DNA of 64,000 bases from Paraburkholderia ferrariae NBRC 106233 (GTDB taxonomy: Bacteria > Pseudomonadota > Gammaproteobacteria > Burkholderiales > Burkholderiaceae). The stretch lies in NCBI RefSeq assembly GCF_000685035.1, contig NZ_BAYB01000011.1, forward strand, positions 1 through 64,000. The letters run 5' to 3'. The position numbers and the translations under genes were made by a program. This document shows positions 47,948 to 56,587 of the stretch, piece by piece (the first letter of the stretch is position 1; each line of letters opens with the position of its first letter). The notes beneath the pieces were generated by a model. That model did not search any database, was not told the origin of the DNA, and saw nothing but the letters and a program-made list of their open reading frames with translations.

Positions 47948-49672
47948 TTACGGCTTGCGTTCCGCCTTCGCGCGTCCGGGGCGGCCCGGCCCGAAGGCGA
48001 AGCCGAACGCCAGCATCAGCAGCGAGATCGCGACCACGGTGTTGTTGCCGCTCGTCACATAGGGCGTGAAGCCCGTCGTGCCTTCGATGTGCACGTCGAG
48101 CGAGCCCACCGTATAGACGGGCAGCCGGGCGATCACGCGGCCGTGGGCGTCGATGGCGGCGGTCATGCCCGTGTTGGTGGCGCGCAGCATCGGCCGGCCG
48201 GTTTCGAGCGAACGCATGCGTGCGATCTGCAGGTGCTGGTCGAGCGCGATGGTGTCGCCGAACCAGGCGAGGTTCGTCGAGTTGATGAGAATGCCGGGCG
48301 AAGTGGGGTTGTCGCGCACGCTGCGGGCGATCTCCTCGCCGAAGATGTCTTCGTAGCAGATATCGGCGGCCACCGGCTGGTTGTGCACGAGGAACGGCGC
48401 CTGCACGGGCGCGCCGCGCGCGAGGTCGCCCAGCGGGATGTTGAGCAGGTTCACGAACCAGTGGAAGCCCCAGGGCACGAATTCGCCGAAGGGCACGAGG
48501 TGGTGCTTGTCGTAGCGATAGAGGCCCGGCCGGCCCGGCGTGATGCCGAAGAGGCTGTTCGTGACATCGACGAGGTGTCCGTCCGGCGTGATCGTGCCGC
48601 CCAGCGCGCCGAACAGGATCGCGGTGCCGGTGGAATCGGCGAAGCGGCGCACGGCGAGCGCGAACGGCTGCGGCATTTCCTGGAGCAGCACGGGGATCGC
48701 CGTTTCGGGCGTGACCACGAGGTCGGCGGGCTTCTGGGTAATGAGCGTCTGGAATTCGTCGAGCGCGGCCTGCATGCCGGCATCGGAGAACTTCATTTCC
48801 TGCTTGATGTTGCCCTGCAGGAGGCGCACGTCGAGCGGTGCGTTGGCCGGCTCGGTCCACGGCACGAGCGGCAGCAGGAGGCCCGCGACGATCAGCGCCG
48901 CAGCCAGGGCGGCCGGCACGACAGCCGCCGCGCGCGGCGCGCCCGGGCGCGGCTGGGCGGACAGGGCCGGCTCGCCGCCCGGGGAGCGGCGTTTGAGCGC
49001 CCATGCCCGCACGAGAGCCTGCACGATGAGCGCGGCGACGAGCGCGAGCACCCAGCCCACGCCGTACACGCCGGCGATGGGGGCGTAGCCCGAGAGCGGA
49101 CCGTCCACTTGCGCATAGCCGCTCGCGAGCCATGGAAAGCCCGTGAACACATAGCCGCGGCCCCATTCGCCGAGCGCCCACGCGCTCGCGAACGCAAACG
49201 CGCCATGCCAGGTGGGCGAGAACGGCGCGTCGCCCGCGCGGCCGTTGCTGGCGTGTCCCGCGCAGAACGACCAGACGGTGGCCGCGAGTGCCGGATAGAA
49301 GCCCAGATAGAGCGAGAACAGCACGAGCGCGGCACCCGCGAGCGGCGCGGACATGCCGCCGTAGAAGTGCATGCTCACATACAGCCACCACACGCCGGTG
49401 ACGAAGTTGCCGAAGCCGAACGCCCAGCCGGTCATGAGCGCGCTCTTCCAGCCGGTGGTGCGCGTGAGCCAGAAGTAGAAGCCCGCGAAGATCGCGATTT
49501 CGAGCCAGCCGCCATGCGGGGTCGGCGCGAACGAGAGCGTGTTGAGCGCGCCGAGTGCGGCGGCGGCCAGATAGTGCCAGGCGGGCAGCGCGCGGCGACG
49601 GGTGTCGTCGGCGGGTCGCGTGGCGGCGGTAGGCGCGCCGGCGCGCGCGGGAGAATCGATCGGTTCGGACAT
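47948..49672 (-). CDS. lnt: Apolipoprotein N-acyltransferase
   Basis: Inner-membrane enzyme that adds the third acyl chain to lipoproteins. 574 residues from the ATG at 49672 ([12 protein letters not shown]); an in-frame start at 49702 adds 10 residues. About seven hydrophobic helices ([16 protein letters not shown] onward) precede a nitrilase domain. The catalytic triad is visible: Glu in [13 protein letters not shown], Lys in [15 protein letters not shown] and Cys in [16 protein letters not shown]. The C-terminal TM helix [15 protein letters not shown] anchors it. In Burkholderia and E. coli it follows corC in the same transcript. Confidence 0.94.
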   Translation of the reverse strand: MSEPIDSPARAGAPTAATRPADDTRRRALPAWHYLAAAALGALNTLSFAPTPHGGWLEIAIFAGFYFWLTRTTGWKSALMTGWAFGFGNFVTGVWWLYVSMHFYGGMSAPLAGAALVLFSLYLGFYPALAATVWSFCAGHASNGRAGDAPFSPTWHGAFAFASAWALGEWGRGYVFTGFPWLASGYAQVDGPLSGYAPIAGVYGVGWVLALVAALIVQALVRAWALKRRSPGGEPALSAQPRPGAPRAAAVVPAALAAALIVAGLLLPLVPWTEPANAPLDVRLLQGNIKQEMKFSDAGMQAALDEFQTLITQKPADLVVTPETAIPVLLQEMPQPFALAVRRFADSTGTAILFGALGGTITPDGHLVDVTNSLFGITPGRPGLYRYDKHHLVPFGEFVPWGFHWFVNLLNIPLGDLARGAPVQAPFLVHNQPVAADICYEDIFGEEIARSVRDNPTSPGILINSTNLAWFGDTIALDQHLQIARMRSLETGRPMLRATNTGMTAAIDAHGRVIARLPVYTVGSLDVHIEGTTGFTPYVTSGNNTVVAISLLMLAFGFAFGPGRPGRAKAERKP

Positions 49673-49816
49673 GGAATTGGGTTGCGCTCGGGTTTCAAGC
49701 AAACGCCGGCCTGCGGGCCGGCGTCTTCGGTTGGCGGCGGCATGGCGCGCTGCCGCCTGCGGTCGTGCCGCCCGGGTTGACGCCGCGTTCGTGCAGCGTT
49801 GCCCGGGCGGAGCCGC

Positions 49817-50710
49817 TCAGGTGCCCGGAGGCTGCAGCTCGCTTTCGCGCAGCCCGGCCATCGGGTCGCGGCGCACGAGCAGCATGTGGACCTGGCGGGC
49901 GTCGGCGCGCAGCACCTCGAAAATGAGGTCGTCGATGCGTACCTTTTCGCCCCTGTGCGGCACGTGGCCAAAATGATGCGTGACGAAGCCGCCTATCGTA
50001 TCGACTTCCTCGTCGGAGTAGCGGGTGCCGAACGCCTCGTTGAACTGCTCGATTTCGGTGAGCGCCCGCACGCGGTAGCGCCCGTCCGGCGAGGCGATGA
50101 TATTGCCGCTTTCCTCGTCGAAATCGTACTCGTCCTCGATGTCGCCCACGATCTGCTCGAGCACGTCCTCGATCGTGATGAGGCCCGCCACGCCGCCGTA
50201 CTCGTCGACGACGATCGCAATATGGTTGCGGTTCACGCGGAAGTCGTGCAGCAGCACGTTCAGCCGCTTCGATTCGGGGATGAACACGGCCGGGCGCAGC
50301 ATGCCGCGCACGTCGAATTCCTCTTCGGCGTAGTAGCGCAGCAGGTCCTTCGCGAGGAGCACGCCGATCACGTTGTCGCGGTTGCCCTCGTACACGGGGT
50401 AGCGCGAGTGCGCCTTCTCCAGCACGAAGGGGATGAAGTCGTCGGGACGGTCGGCGATGTTGATCGCGTCCATCTGCGCGCGCGGGATCATGATGTCGCG
50501 CGCGCTCAGTTCGGAGACCTGGAACACGCCTTCGATCATCGACAGCGAATCGGCGTCGATCAGATTGCGGGCGTGCGCGTCCTGGAGGATTTCGAGAAGT
50601 TCGCTGCGCGAGTCGGGCTCGGGCGAGATGAAGTCGGTCAGCCGCTCGAGCAGCGTGCGCTTTTCCTGCGGTTTGTCGGTATGTCGTCGACTGGGATAGG
50701 AGTCGTTCAT
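49817..50710 (-). CDS. corC: CorC/HlyC-family CBS-domain protein
   Basis: A 297-residue cytoplasmic protein without the DUF21 membrane domain, so of the CorC (YbeX) type. Two CBS motifs are present (about 75-190: ARDIMIPRAQMDAI, then ITIEDVLEQIVGDIEDEYD), followed by a CorC_HlyC C-terminal domain (about 205-285: IEQFNEAFGT onward). Linked to magnesium or cobalt homeostasis and, in E. coli, to ribosome quality. The position between ybeY and lnt is the classical context, although a ChaC gene intervenes here. The start is an ATG at 50710. Confidence 0.92.
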   Translation of the reverse strand: MNDSYPSRRHTDKPQEKRTLLERLTDFISPEPDSRSELLEILQDAHARNLIDADSLSMIEGVFQVSELSARDIMIPRAQMDAINIADRPDDFIPFVLEKAHSRYPVYEGNRDNVIGVLLAKDLLRYYAEEEFDVRGMLRPAVFIPESKRLNVLLHDFRVNRNHIAIVVDEYGGVAGLITIEDVLEQIVGDIEDEYDFDEESGNIIASPDGRYRVRALTEIEQFNEAFGTRYSDEEVDTIGGFVTHHFGHVPHRGEKVRIDDLIFEVLRADARQVHMLLVRRDPMAGLRESELQPPGT

Positions 50711-50982
50711 GGTGGTGCGCCCTCAGGCCCCTGGATGGCCGGGCGCGTTGTTGCGGAAGGTTAAGGATACATCATGCCCGTTGCGGCTCTGTGTAAGGGC
50801 CGCCGGCAGGTCAATCCTAACGCAGATGCGGCGCCCTCGCGTGGTGGACGAAAAAGCCGGGTTCCGCGCTTCGGTAGCGATGCGGGTCAAAATTTGGCCG
50901 GACTTCAGTCGCCGACTGACGGCGCCGGCGGATTGGGTCGCGAGGCCTATGCGCACGTTAATGAGCAGATTAACGCGCAGGC

Positions 50983-51651
50983 TTACGCGCAGCGCGCGAG
51001 CAACTGCTCCAGCGCCCGGTCCGGCATGCCGCTTTCGCGCAGCGCTTCCACGGTGCGCCGCACGTAGTCGAGCGTCGTGCCGTAGCGGCCGCTCGCGCAG
51101 CCGAGCACCGTGCGCACGGTCGCGTCGTTGAGCTTGCCGGTGTAGGTGGCCACGTCGCGGCGCATGACGAAGGCGAGCGCCGACACGCGCCGGCCGCCGG
51201 CCAGCACGCACGGCAGCCACGCTGGCCGGTACGAGCCCATTGCCATTTCGCGGCGCCAGAGGGCTTCGAGATGCGGCATTACGCCCTCGGCGGCCAGCCG
51301 GAACGCGACACCGGCGCACGAGCCGCCGCGGTCGAGCGCGAGCACGAGCCCCGGCTGTTCGGGCGTGCCGCGGTTCACGCGCGACCAGAGGTAAAGGCCG
51401 CGGTGATAGCCATGCACGCGCGAGCGCACGTTTTCGACGGTGGGCAGCCCCGGATTCCAGATCAGCGAGCCATAGCCGAAGAGCCACAGATCGCTCGCGC
51501 CGTCCCAGCCCGAGAGGGCGCAGTCGAGCGACGCCTGCAGTTCGGCTTCGGTCAGGAGCCGCGACTCGCCGAGCGCCGGCGGGTAGCCCGGGCAGGGCGC
51601 TGCGGCGCCTGAGAGCAGTTCGGGGGCCGGATCGGGGTCTTTGGCGCTCAT
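50983..51651 (-). CDS. chaC: ChaC-type gamma-glutamylcyclotransferase
   Basis: A 222-residue cyclotransferase that, in the ChaC group, breaks glutathione to 5-oxoproline and Cys-Gly. The substrate-binding loop is LWLFGYGSLIWNP near residue 55, as in all ChaC proteins, followed by RVHGYHRGLYLWSRVNRGTPEQ. The Glu in EALWRREM is in the catalytic position. LNDATVRTVLGCASGRYGTTLDYV is a ChaC C-terminal signature. It lies between ybeY and corC, on the same strand, with gaps of 72 and 272 bp; the 272-bp gap suggests separate transcription of corC. Confidence 0.9.
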   Translation of the reverse strand: MSAKDPDPAPELLSGAAAPCPGYPPALGESRLLTEAELQASLDCALSGWDGASDLWLFGYGSLIWNPGLPTVENVRSRVHGYHRGLYLWSRVNRGTPEQPGLVLALDRGGSCAGVAFRLAAEGVMPHLEALWRREMAMGSYRPAWLPCVLAGGRRVSALAFVMRRDVATYTGKLNDATVRTVLGCASGRYGTTLDYVRRTVEALRESGMPDRALEQLLARCA

Positions 51652-51723
51652 GTCGTGCGGGCTGAACGGACGGAATGTGCTGAACGTGCGGACGGGGTTT
51701 TCAGGCGTGGCGGCCCGGCACGC

Positions 51724-52185
51724 TCACTTGTAAGGATCGGGAAAGCCGAGCGACGTGAGGATTTCAGTCTCGATGCCCTCCATCTCCTCGGCCTCGGCTT
51801 CGTTCTCGTGATCGTACCCCTGGGCGTGCAGCGCGCCATGCACCAGCAGGTGAGCGTAGTGCGCGGCGAGCGGCTTGCCCTGTTCGGCTGCTTCCTTTTC
51901 CACCACCGGGCAGCACAGGATCAGGTCGCCGGTGACGGGATCGTCCTCGCTCTCCGCGTAGGCGAAGGTGAGCACGTTGGTCGAGTAGTCCTTGCCGCGG
52001 TACGTGCGGTTGAGCGTGCGGCCCTCTTCGGCATCGACGAAGCGCACCGTGAGCTCGGCGTCGGCGAAAAGGGCGGCCTTCACCCACGCCGCCACGGTCG
52101 CGCGCGGCAGCGCCGCCTTGTGCTGCGGGAACGCCTTCGCGGCGGGGAACTGGACGGTCAGTTTGAGTTTCGGTGTGCGGGCCAT
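51724..52185 (-). CDS. ybeY: Endoribonuclease YbeY
   Basis: Zinc-dependent RNase involved in 16S rRNA 3' maturation and 70S quality control. 153 residues. The zinc motif [20 protein letters not shown] contains the three His ligands (H3xH5xH). [20 protein letters not shown] is the second family signature. It is 48 bp downstream of phoH on the same strand, the conserved phoH-ybeY pairing. Confidence 0.95.
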   Translation of the reverse strand: MARTPKLKLTVQFPAAKAFPQHKAALPRATVAAWVKAALFADAELTVRFVDAEEGRTLNRTYRGKDYSTNVLTFAYAESEDDPVTGDLILCCPVVEKEAAEQGKPLAAHYAHLLVHGALHAQGYDHENEAEAEEMEGIETEILTSLGFPDPYK

Positions 52186-52233
52186 AAAAGCGAAAGCAGC
52201 AAGCGAAAGCAGCGCGTGCGGTCGGGCGGGCGG

Positions 52234-53382
52234 TCAGCGGGCGTCGGCGTTGCCTTCGTCCTTCTTCGCGTGGGCGTCGTAGGCTTCGACGATACGCGCG
52301 ACGAGCGGATGGCGCACGACGTCTGCACTCGTGAAGCGCGTGAGCGCGATGCCGCGCACGTTCGCGAGCACGTGCTGCGCCTCGACGAGGCCGCTCTTGT
52401 GGCCGCGCGGCAGGTCCACCTGGGTGGTGTCGCCCGTCACGACGGCCTTCGAGCCGAAGCCGATACGCGTCAGGAACATCTTCATCTGCTCGGGCGTGGT
52501 GTTCTGCGCCTCGTCGAGGATGATGAACGCGTGATTGAGCGTGCGGCCGCGCATGTAGGCGAGCGGTGCGATCTCGATCATCTGGCGCTCGAACATCTTG
52601 GCGGTCTTGTCGAAGCCGAGCAGGTCGTAGAGCGCGTCGTAGAGCGGACGCAGATACGGATCGACCTTCTGCGCGAGATCGCCCGGCAGGAAGCCCAGGC
52701 GCTCGCCCGCTTCCACGGCCGGACGCGTGAGCACGATGCGCTTGACCTGGTCGCGCTCGAGCGCATCCACGGCGCAGGCCACGGCGAGATAGGTCTTGCC
52801 GGTGCCGGCCGGGCCGATGCCGAACGTCACGTCGTGCGAGATGATCTGCTTCAGATACTCGCGCTGGGCGGGCGTGCGCCCGCGCAGGTCGGCGCGGCGC
52901 GTATAGAGCTTCGGGCCGAGTTCCTCGGCGTCGAGCCCTTCGCGCACGGGTTCGTCGAACGGATGGTCGGGGTCGCCGCGAAAGCGCGGGTCGATCTCCG
53001 CAGCGTCGCTGTTGCCGCTGCCGGCCGCGGTGCCGTTGCCGCGGTTGCGCGGGTCGTTGGCCGGATTGCCGGGATGGCGCGCTTCCACCAGCGCGAGCTG
53101 GATGTCGTCGACGGACAGCGGGTCGCGGGCCCGGTTGTAGAAGTTTTCGAGTGCGGCGAGCGCGAGCCTGGCGCCGCGGCCGCGGATTGCGATCCGGTGG
53201 CCGCGGCGCGCGAGCGTGACGTCGAGCGCCTGTTCGATCTGCCGCAGGTTCTCGTCGAGCGGGCCGCACAGATTCGCAAGCCGCGCGTTGTCGTCGCGCG
53301 GCGCGGTGAATTCCAGTTGCTGCTGTTGGTTCTTCAAGGTAGCGGTGAACTCCGGTTCAGGGGCTGCGCGGTTAGTGCGCAA
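52234..53382 (-). CDS. phoH: PhoH-family ATPase (YbeZ)
   Basis: A 382-residue P-loop ATPase associated with RNA metabolism and YbeY. Walker A is [14 protein letters not shown] (about residue 188), with the PhoH-specific [19 protein letters not shown] and Walker [12 protein letters not shown]. The N-terminal ~130 residues hold a KH-like segment ([19 protein letters not shown]) and a variable Asn/Gly linker. The longest frame starts with a TTG at 53382 that overlaps the miaB stop by 11 bp; a second TTG 15 codons later (LKNQQQQ) is possible, and I cannot choose with certainty. Confidence 0.93.
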   Translation of the reverse strand: MRTNRAAPEPEFTATLKNQQQQLEFTAPRDDNARLANLCGPLDENLRQIEQALDVTLARRGHRIAIRGRGARLALAALENFYNRARDPLSVDDIQLALVEARHPGNPANDPRNRGNGTAAGSGNSDAAEIDPRFRGDPDHPFDEPVREGLDAEELGPKLYTRRADLRGRTPAQREYLKQIISHDVTFGIGPAGTGKTYLAVACAVDALERDQVKRIVLTRPAVEAGERLGFLPGDLAQKVDPYLRPLYDALYDLLGFDKTAKMFERQMIEIAPLAYMRGRTLNHAFIILDEAQNTTPEQMKMFLTRIGFGSKAVVTGDTTQVDLPRGHKSGLVEAQHVLANVRGIALTRFTSADVVRHPLVARIVEAYDAHAKKDEGNADAR

Positions 53383-54742
53383 GCGCCGACGTGTCCTCGT
53401 GCGCGAGCACGAGCTCGCCGCGCAGCGAATGCGGATACGCGTGATTGATCTTCACGTCGATCATCTGGCCGATCAGGCGTGCGTGCGAAGCGAGCGGCGC
53501 CGGGAAGTTCACGACGCGGTTGTTCTCCGTGCGGCCCGAGAGCTCGCCCGGGTCCTTGCGCGACGGGCCTTCCACGAGAATGCGCTCGACCTGGCCGACC
53601 ATCGACTGGCTGATGCGCTGCACGTTCTCTTCGATCGTGGCCTGCAGATGCTGCAGGCGCTTCAACTTCACTTCGCGCGGCGTGTCGTCGTGCAGGTTCG
53701 CCGCGGGCGTGCCGGGGCGCGGGCTGTAGATGAACGAGAAGCTCGTGTCGTACTTCATCTCTTCGACGAGCGCCATGGTCTTTTCGAAGTCCTCCCCGGT
53801 CTCGCCCGGGAAGCCGACGATGATGTCGGTGGAGAGCGAGAGGTCCGGACGGATCGCGCGCAGCTTGCGGATCACCGACTTGTATTCGAGCACGGTGTAG
53901 CCGCGCTTCATCGCCATCAGCACGCGGTCGGAGCCGTGCTGCACCGGCAGGTGCAGGTGGCTCACGAGCTTGGGCACCTTCGCGTAGGCGTCGATGAGGC
54001 GCTGCGTGAACTCCTTCGGGTGCGAGGTCGTGTAGCGGATGCGCTCGATGCCGGGGATGTCGGCCACGTATTCGATCAGCGTGGCGAAGTCGGCGATGTC
54101 GTGCGCGCCGCCGAATTTCCCGCGATAAGCGTTCACGTTCTGGCCGAGCAGCGTGACTTCGCGCACGCCCTGGTCGGCGAGGCCCGCGATTTCGGTGAGC
54201 ACGTCGTCGAGCGGGCGCGACACTTCCTCGCCGCGCGTGTAGGGCACCACGCAGTAGCTGCAGTACTTGCTGCAGCCTTCCATGATCGAGACGAAGGCGC
54301 TCGGGCCTTCCACGCGCGCGGGCGGCAGATGGTCGAACTTCTCGATTTCGGGGAAGGTGATGTCGACCTGCGGACGGCCGCTCGCGCGGCGCGCGTCGAT
54401 CATCTGCGGCAGGCGGTGCAGCGTCTGCGGGCCGAACACGAGATCGACGTACGGCGCCCGCGAGACGATGGCCGCGCCTTCCTGGCTCGCCACGCAGCCG
54501 CCCACGCCGATCAACAGGTTCGGGTTCGCTGCCTTCAGTTCGCGCACGCGGCCGAGGTCGGAGAACACTTTCTCCTGGGCCTTCTCGCGCACCGAGCAGG
54601 TGTTGAAGAGGATCACGTCCGCGTCTTCGGGCGTGTCGGTCTTGACGAGGCCTTCGGCGGCGCCGAGTACGTCGACCATCTTGTCGGAGTCGTACTCGTT
54701 CATCTGGCAGCCAAAGGTCTTTACATAAACTTTCTTGGTCAT
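53372..54742 (-). CDS. miaB: tRNA-2-methylthio-N6-isopentenyladenosine synthase
   Basis: Radical SAM methylthiotransferase acting on A37 of tRNAs. 456 residues. The UPF0004 N-domain has three conserved cysteines ([29 protein letters not shown]). The radical SAM cluster is [16 protein letters not shown]. The C-terminal TRAM domain begins about residue 380 ([14 protein letters not shown]). Its stop overlaps the start of phoH. First gene of the long minus-strand block, 317 bp after the LysR gene. Confidence 0.97.
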   Translation of the reverse strand: MTKKVYVKTFGCQMNEYDSDKMVDVLGAAEGLVKTDTPEDADVILFNTCSVREKAQEKVFSDLGRVRELKAANPNLLIGVGGCVASQEGAAIVSRAPYVDLVFGPQTLHRLPQMIDARRASGRPQVDITFPEIEKFDHLPPARVEGPSAFVSIMEGCSKYCSYCVVPYTRGEEVSRPLDDVLTEIAGLADQGVREVTLLGQNVNAYRGKFGGAHDIADFATLIEYVADIPGIERIRYTTSHPKEFTQRLIDAYAKVPKLVSHLHLPVQHGSDRVLMAMKRGYTVLEYKSVIRKLRAIRPDLSLSTDIIVGFPGETGEDFEKTMALVEEMKYDTSFSFIYSPRPGTPAANLHDDTPREVKLKRLQHLQATIEENVQRISQSMVGQVERILVEGPSRKDPGELSGRTENNRVVNFPAPLASHARLIGQMIDVKINHAYPHSLRGELVLAHEDTSALAH

Positions 54743-55059
54743 CGGGGATTCGCCGTTCGCAGTGGTTGACCTGGGGGCGTCGTCCGGTGCTGCGGGTCTG
54801 GACTACGGTGATAAAAGGGGACTGAAACTGATCGGGCCGCGTTGCGATGCGTCCTTCGCGCTTTCTGCCGCTGTTGCCGGAGTGCCGGATTTCCGGCTCT
54901 TCGTCGGCGCTTTCGTCGACATTCATCGGCCTTCATTGCCGACTCCAGCGCGGTTTCCACGCTGCTTTGCGCAGATTTCCCGTGCGGGTTTCCGTGCGGC
55001 TTCCGTGCGATTTTTCGCCGTTTTCCGGCACTGCGGCCGCGCTTCAGCGCAATCTACCA
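54743..55059. other. 317-bp region upstream of miaB with tandem 12-bp repeats
   Basis: Gap between the LysR stop and the miaB start, both on the minus strand. No gene: the open frames are arginine-rich overlaps. It contains about three tandem units of a 12-bp motif (GCACGGAAACC-like on the minus strand) at about 54976-55010. A TATAAT on the minus strand at 55059-55064 overlaps the LysR stop codon and may be the miaB promoter, with a leader of about 310 nt. Confidence 0.45.
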
Positions 55060-56028
55060 TTATAGCCTTTTGCGCTGCCATTCCTCGGGCGCCGAAACGG
55101 GTGCGCAAGGTACGAGGGCGTCCAGTTCGTCGGCCGTCTGCGCGAAGCGCACCGTGAGGAAATCCAGCACCGCACGCACGCGCGGCGCGACAAAGCGGTT
55201 GCGGTGATAAAGCGCGTGCAGCGGCGCGTCCGGATAGCGCCAGTCGGCCATGACGATCCTCAGCCGCCCGGCGCGCAGGTCGTCGGCCACGTCCCAGATC
55301 GACTTCACCGCGAGGCCGTAGCCGCACAGCGCCCACTGGCGCGCGACGGCGCCGTCGTTGGTTTCGAGCGCCGTTTCCAGCGCCACCGTGTGCTGCTGGA
55401 CGACGTCGCCGCGTGCAAAGCGCCACTCGTTGACGGGCCCGGCCACCGAGCCGATCACGATGCAGTCGTGGTTGGCCAGATCGGCCGGTTCGCGCGGCTC
55501 GCCGCGCCGCGCGAGATAGGCGGGCGAAGCGCACAGCACGCGCCGGTTCGGCGCGAGCGGCCGGGCCACGAGCGAGCTGTCCTGCGGCGTGCCGAAGCGG
55601 ATGGCGAGGTCGATGTCTTCCTGCACGAGATTCGTGAGCGAATCGCTCAGCAGGAGCGCGAAACGCACCTCCGGATACTGCTGGCGGAACTCGTCGAGCC
55701 ATTGCATCAGCAGGTTGCGGCCGAAGTCGGAGGTCGCCGAAATGCGCACCTTGCCGCGCACGACGTTCTGACCCTCCTGAAGTGCCGATCTGGCGTCGTC
55801 GAGCGAGCGCAGTGCCTGCTCGCTGCAATTCAGGTAGAGCCGGCCTTCGTCGGTGAGGCGCAACTGGCGGGTAGTGCGCTCGAACAGGCGCGCATGCAGG
55901 CCGGATTCGAGCCGGGCGAGCCGTGCGCTTGCCGCCGCGGGGGTGAGGCCGAGCTTGCGGCCCGCCGCCGAGAGGCTGCCCAGCCGCGCGGCTTCGACAA
56001 AGAGGCGAATGTCGCCGAGATTGTCCAT
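55060..56028 (-). CDS. LysR-family transcriptional regulator
   Basis: A 322-residue LTTR. The N-terminal winged HTH spans about 1-60 (DIRLFVEAARLGSLSAAGRK, then LGLTPAAASARLARLESGL) and the recognition helix is followed by RTTRQLRLTDEG. The C-terminal co-inducer domain has the usual two subdomains (from about 90, VRGKVRISATSDFGRNLL). It is divergent from the broken VOC gene and the MFS exporter, its likely targets. No Shine-Dalgarno sequence precedes the ATG, and the best promoter predicts a start within a base of it. Confidence 0.92.
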   Translation of the reverse strand: MDNLGDIRLFVEAARLGSLSAAGRKLGLTPAAASARLARLESGLHARLFERTTRQLRLTDEGRLYLNCSEQALRSLDDARSALQEGQNVVRGKVRISATSDFGRNLLMQWLDEFRQQYPEVRFALLLSDSLTNLVQEDIDLAIRFGTPQDSSLVARPLAPNRRVLCASPAYLARRGEPREPADLANHDCIVIGSVAGPVNEWRFARGDVVQQHTVALETALETNDGAVARQWALCGYGLAVKSIWDVADDLRAGRLRIVMADWRYPDAPLHALYHRNRFVAPRVRAVLDFLTVRFAQTADELDALVPCAPVSAPEEWQRKRL

Positions 56029-56035
56029 GACTGCG

Positions 56036-56065
56036 ATTATTAGACTGCGTTTGAAAATGATTCAA
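56036..56065 (-). promoter_or_regulatory. Predicted promoter of the LysR gene, overlapping the operator
   Basis: On the minus strand, TTGAAT (56060-56065) is a good -35 and AATAAT (56036-56041) a five-of-six -10, with an 18-bp spacer. Transcription would begin near 56029, adjacent to the ATG at 56028, which would make the mRNA leaderless. The -35 lies within the T-N11-A box, allowing autoregulation. Confidence 0.5.
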
Positions 56066-56066
56066 A
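56050..56066 (+). promoter_or_regulatory. LysR box (T-N11-A palindrome) in the divergent region
   Basis: TTTGAAAATGATTCAAA: perfect 6-bp arms around a 5-bp centre, containing the T-N11-A core of LysR binding sites (TGAAAATGATTCA). It lies in the AT-rich part of the 153-bp gap between the LysR gene and the VOC remnant. On the plus strand its left part doubles as a TTGAAA -35 for the VOC-MFS pair, with an AATTAT-like -10 at 56076-56081. Confidence 0.65.
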
Positions 56067-56181
56067 TGCTACGCTAATTATCAAATCAACGCCGCGCGTG
56101 GAGAATTCGGCTGTCTGAAATTCGTTCTGCGTTCCGCTCCTGCGCCCCGGCGCACTTCGGACCGCGCTGAAGGTAGCCGCC

Positions 56182-56571
56182 ATGCCGCTCGACCACGTCA
56201 CGCCCGTCACGCCCGACCTCGAAGCCACGCGCCGTTTTTTCGCGACGTTGCCGGCTTCGAAGAAGGTGCCCGGCCGCCGTTTCGTGTCGCGGGGTGCTGG
56301 TTCTACGCGGGCGGCCGCCCGGTGATCCCTCTCATCGACGCGACGATACCCGCCGCCCCGGCGGCCTTCGTCGCACCGCGCATCGATCACCTGGCCTTGC
56401 GGGTCGCGGCTGCCGGCGAGTGGCGCGCGCTCATCGAGCGTCTGCAGGCGTATGGCATGCCGTGCCAGTGCGCCGAGGTGCCCGCTAACGCGGAACGGCA
56501 ACTTTTCGTCGCTTGCGCCCGGCGTCGTCGTGGAATCCGTCACGGCGCCGGGCAGTGCGGCGGCCGCCTGA
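56182..56571 (+). pseudogene. VOC (glyoxalase/bleomycin-resistance) family gene broken by two frameshifts
   Basis: Starting at the ATG at 56182 the frame reads MPLDHVTPVTPDLEATRRFF, then meets a TGA near 56320. Shifting frame by one base near 56240-56246 restores a VOC-like sequence (DVAGFEEGARPPFRVAGCWF, YAGGRPVIPLIDATIP, IDHLALRVAAAGEWRALIE, AERQLFVA). A second shift near 56511 (two bases missing) restores LAPGVVVESVTAPGSAAAA before a TGA at 56569-56571. The two shifts sum to three bases, so the first and last frames match. The ancestral protein would be about 131 residues. Either true decay or two assembly errors; it lies 16 bp before the MFS gene. Confidence 0.78.
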
Positions 56572-56587
56572 TTCACGGAGTCTTTCG

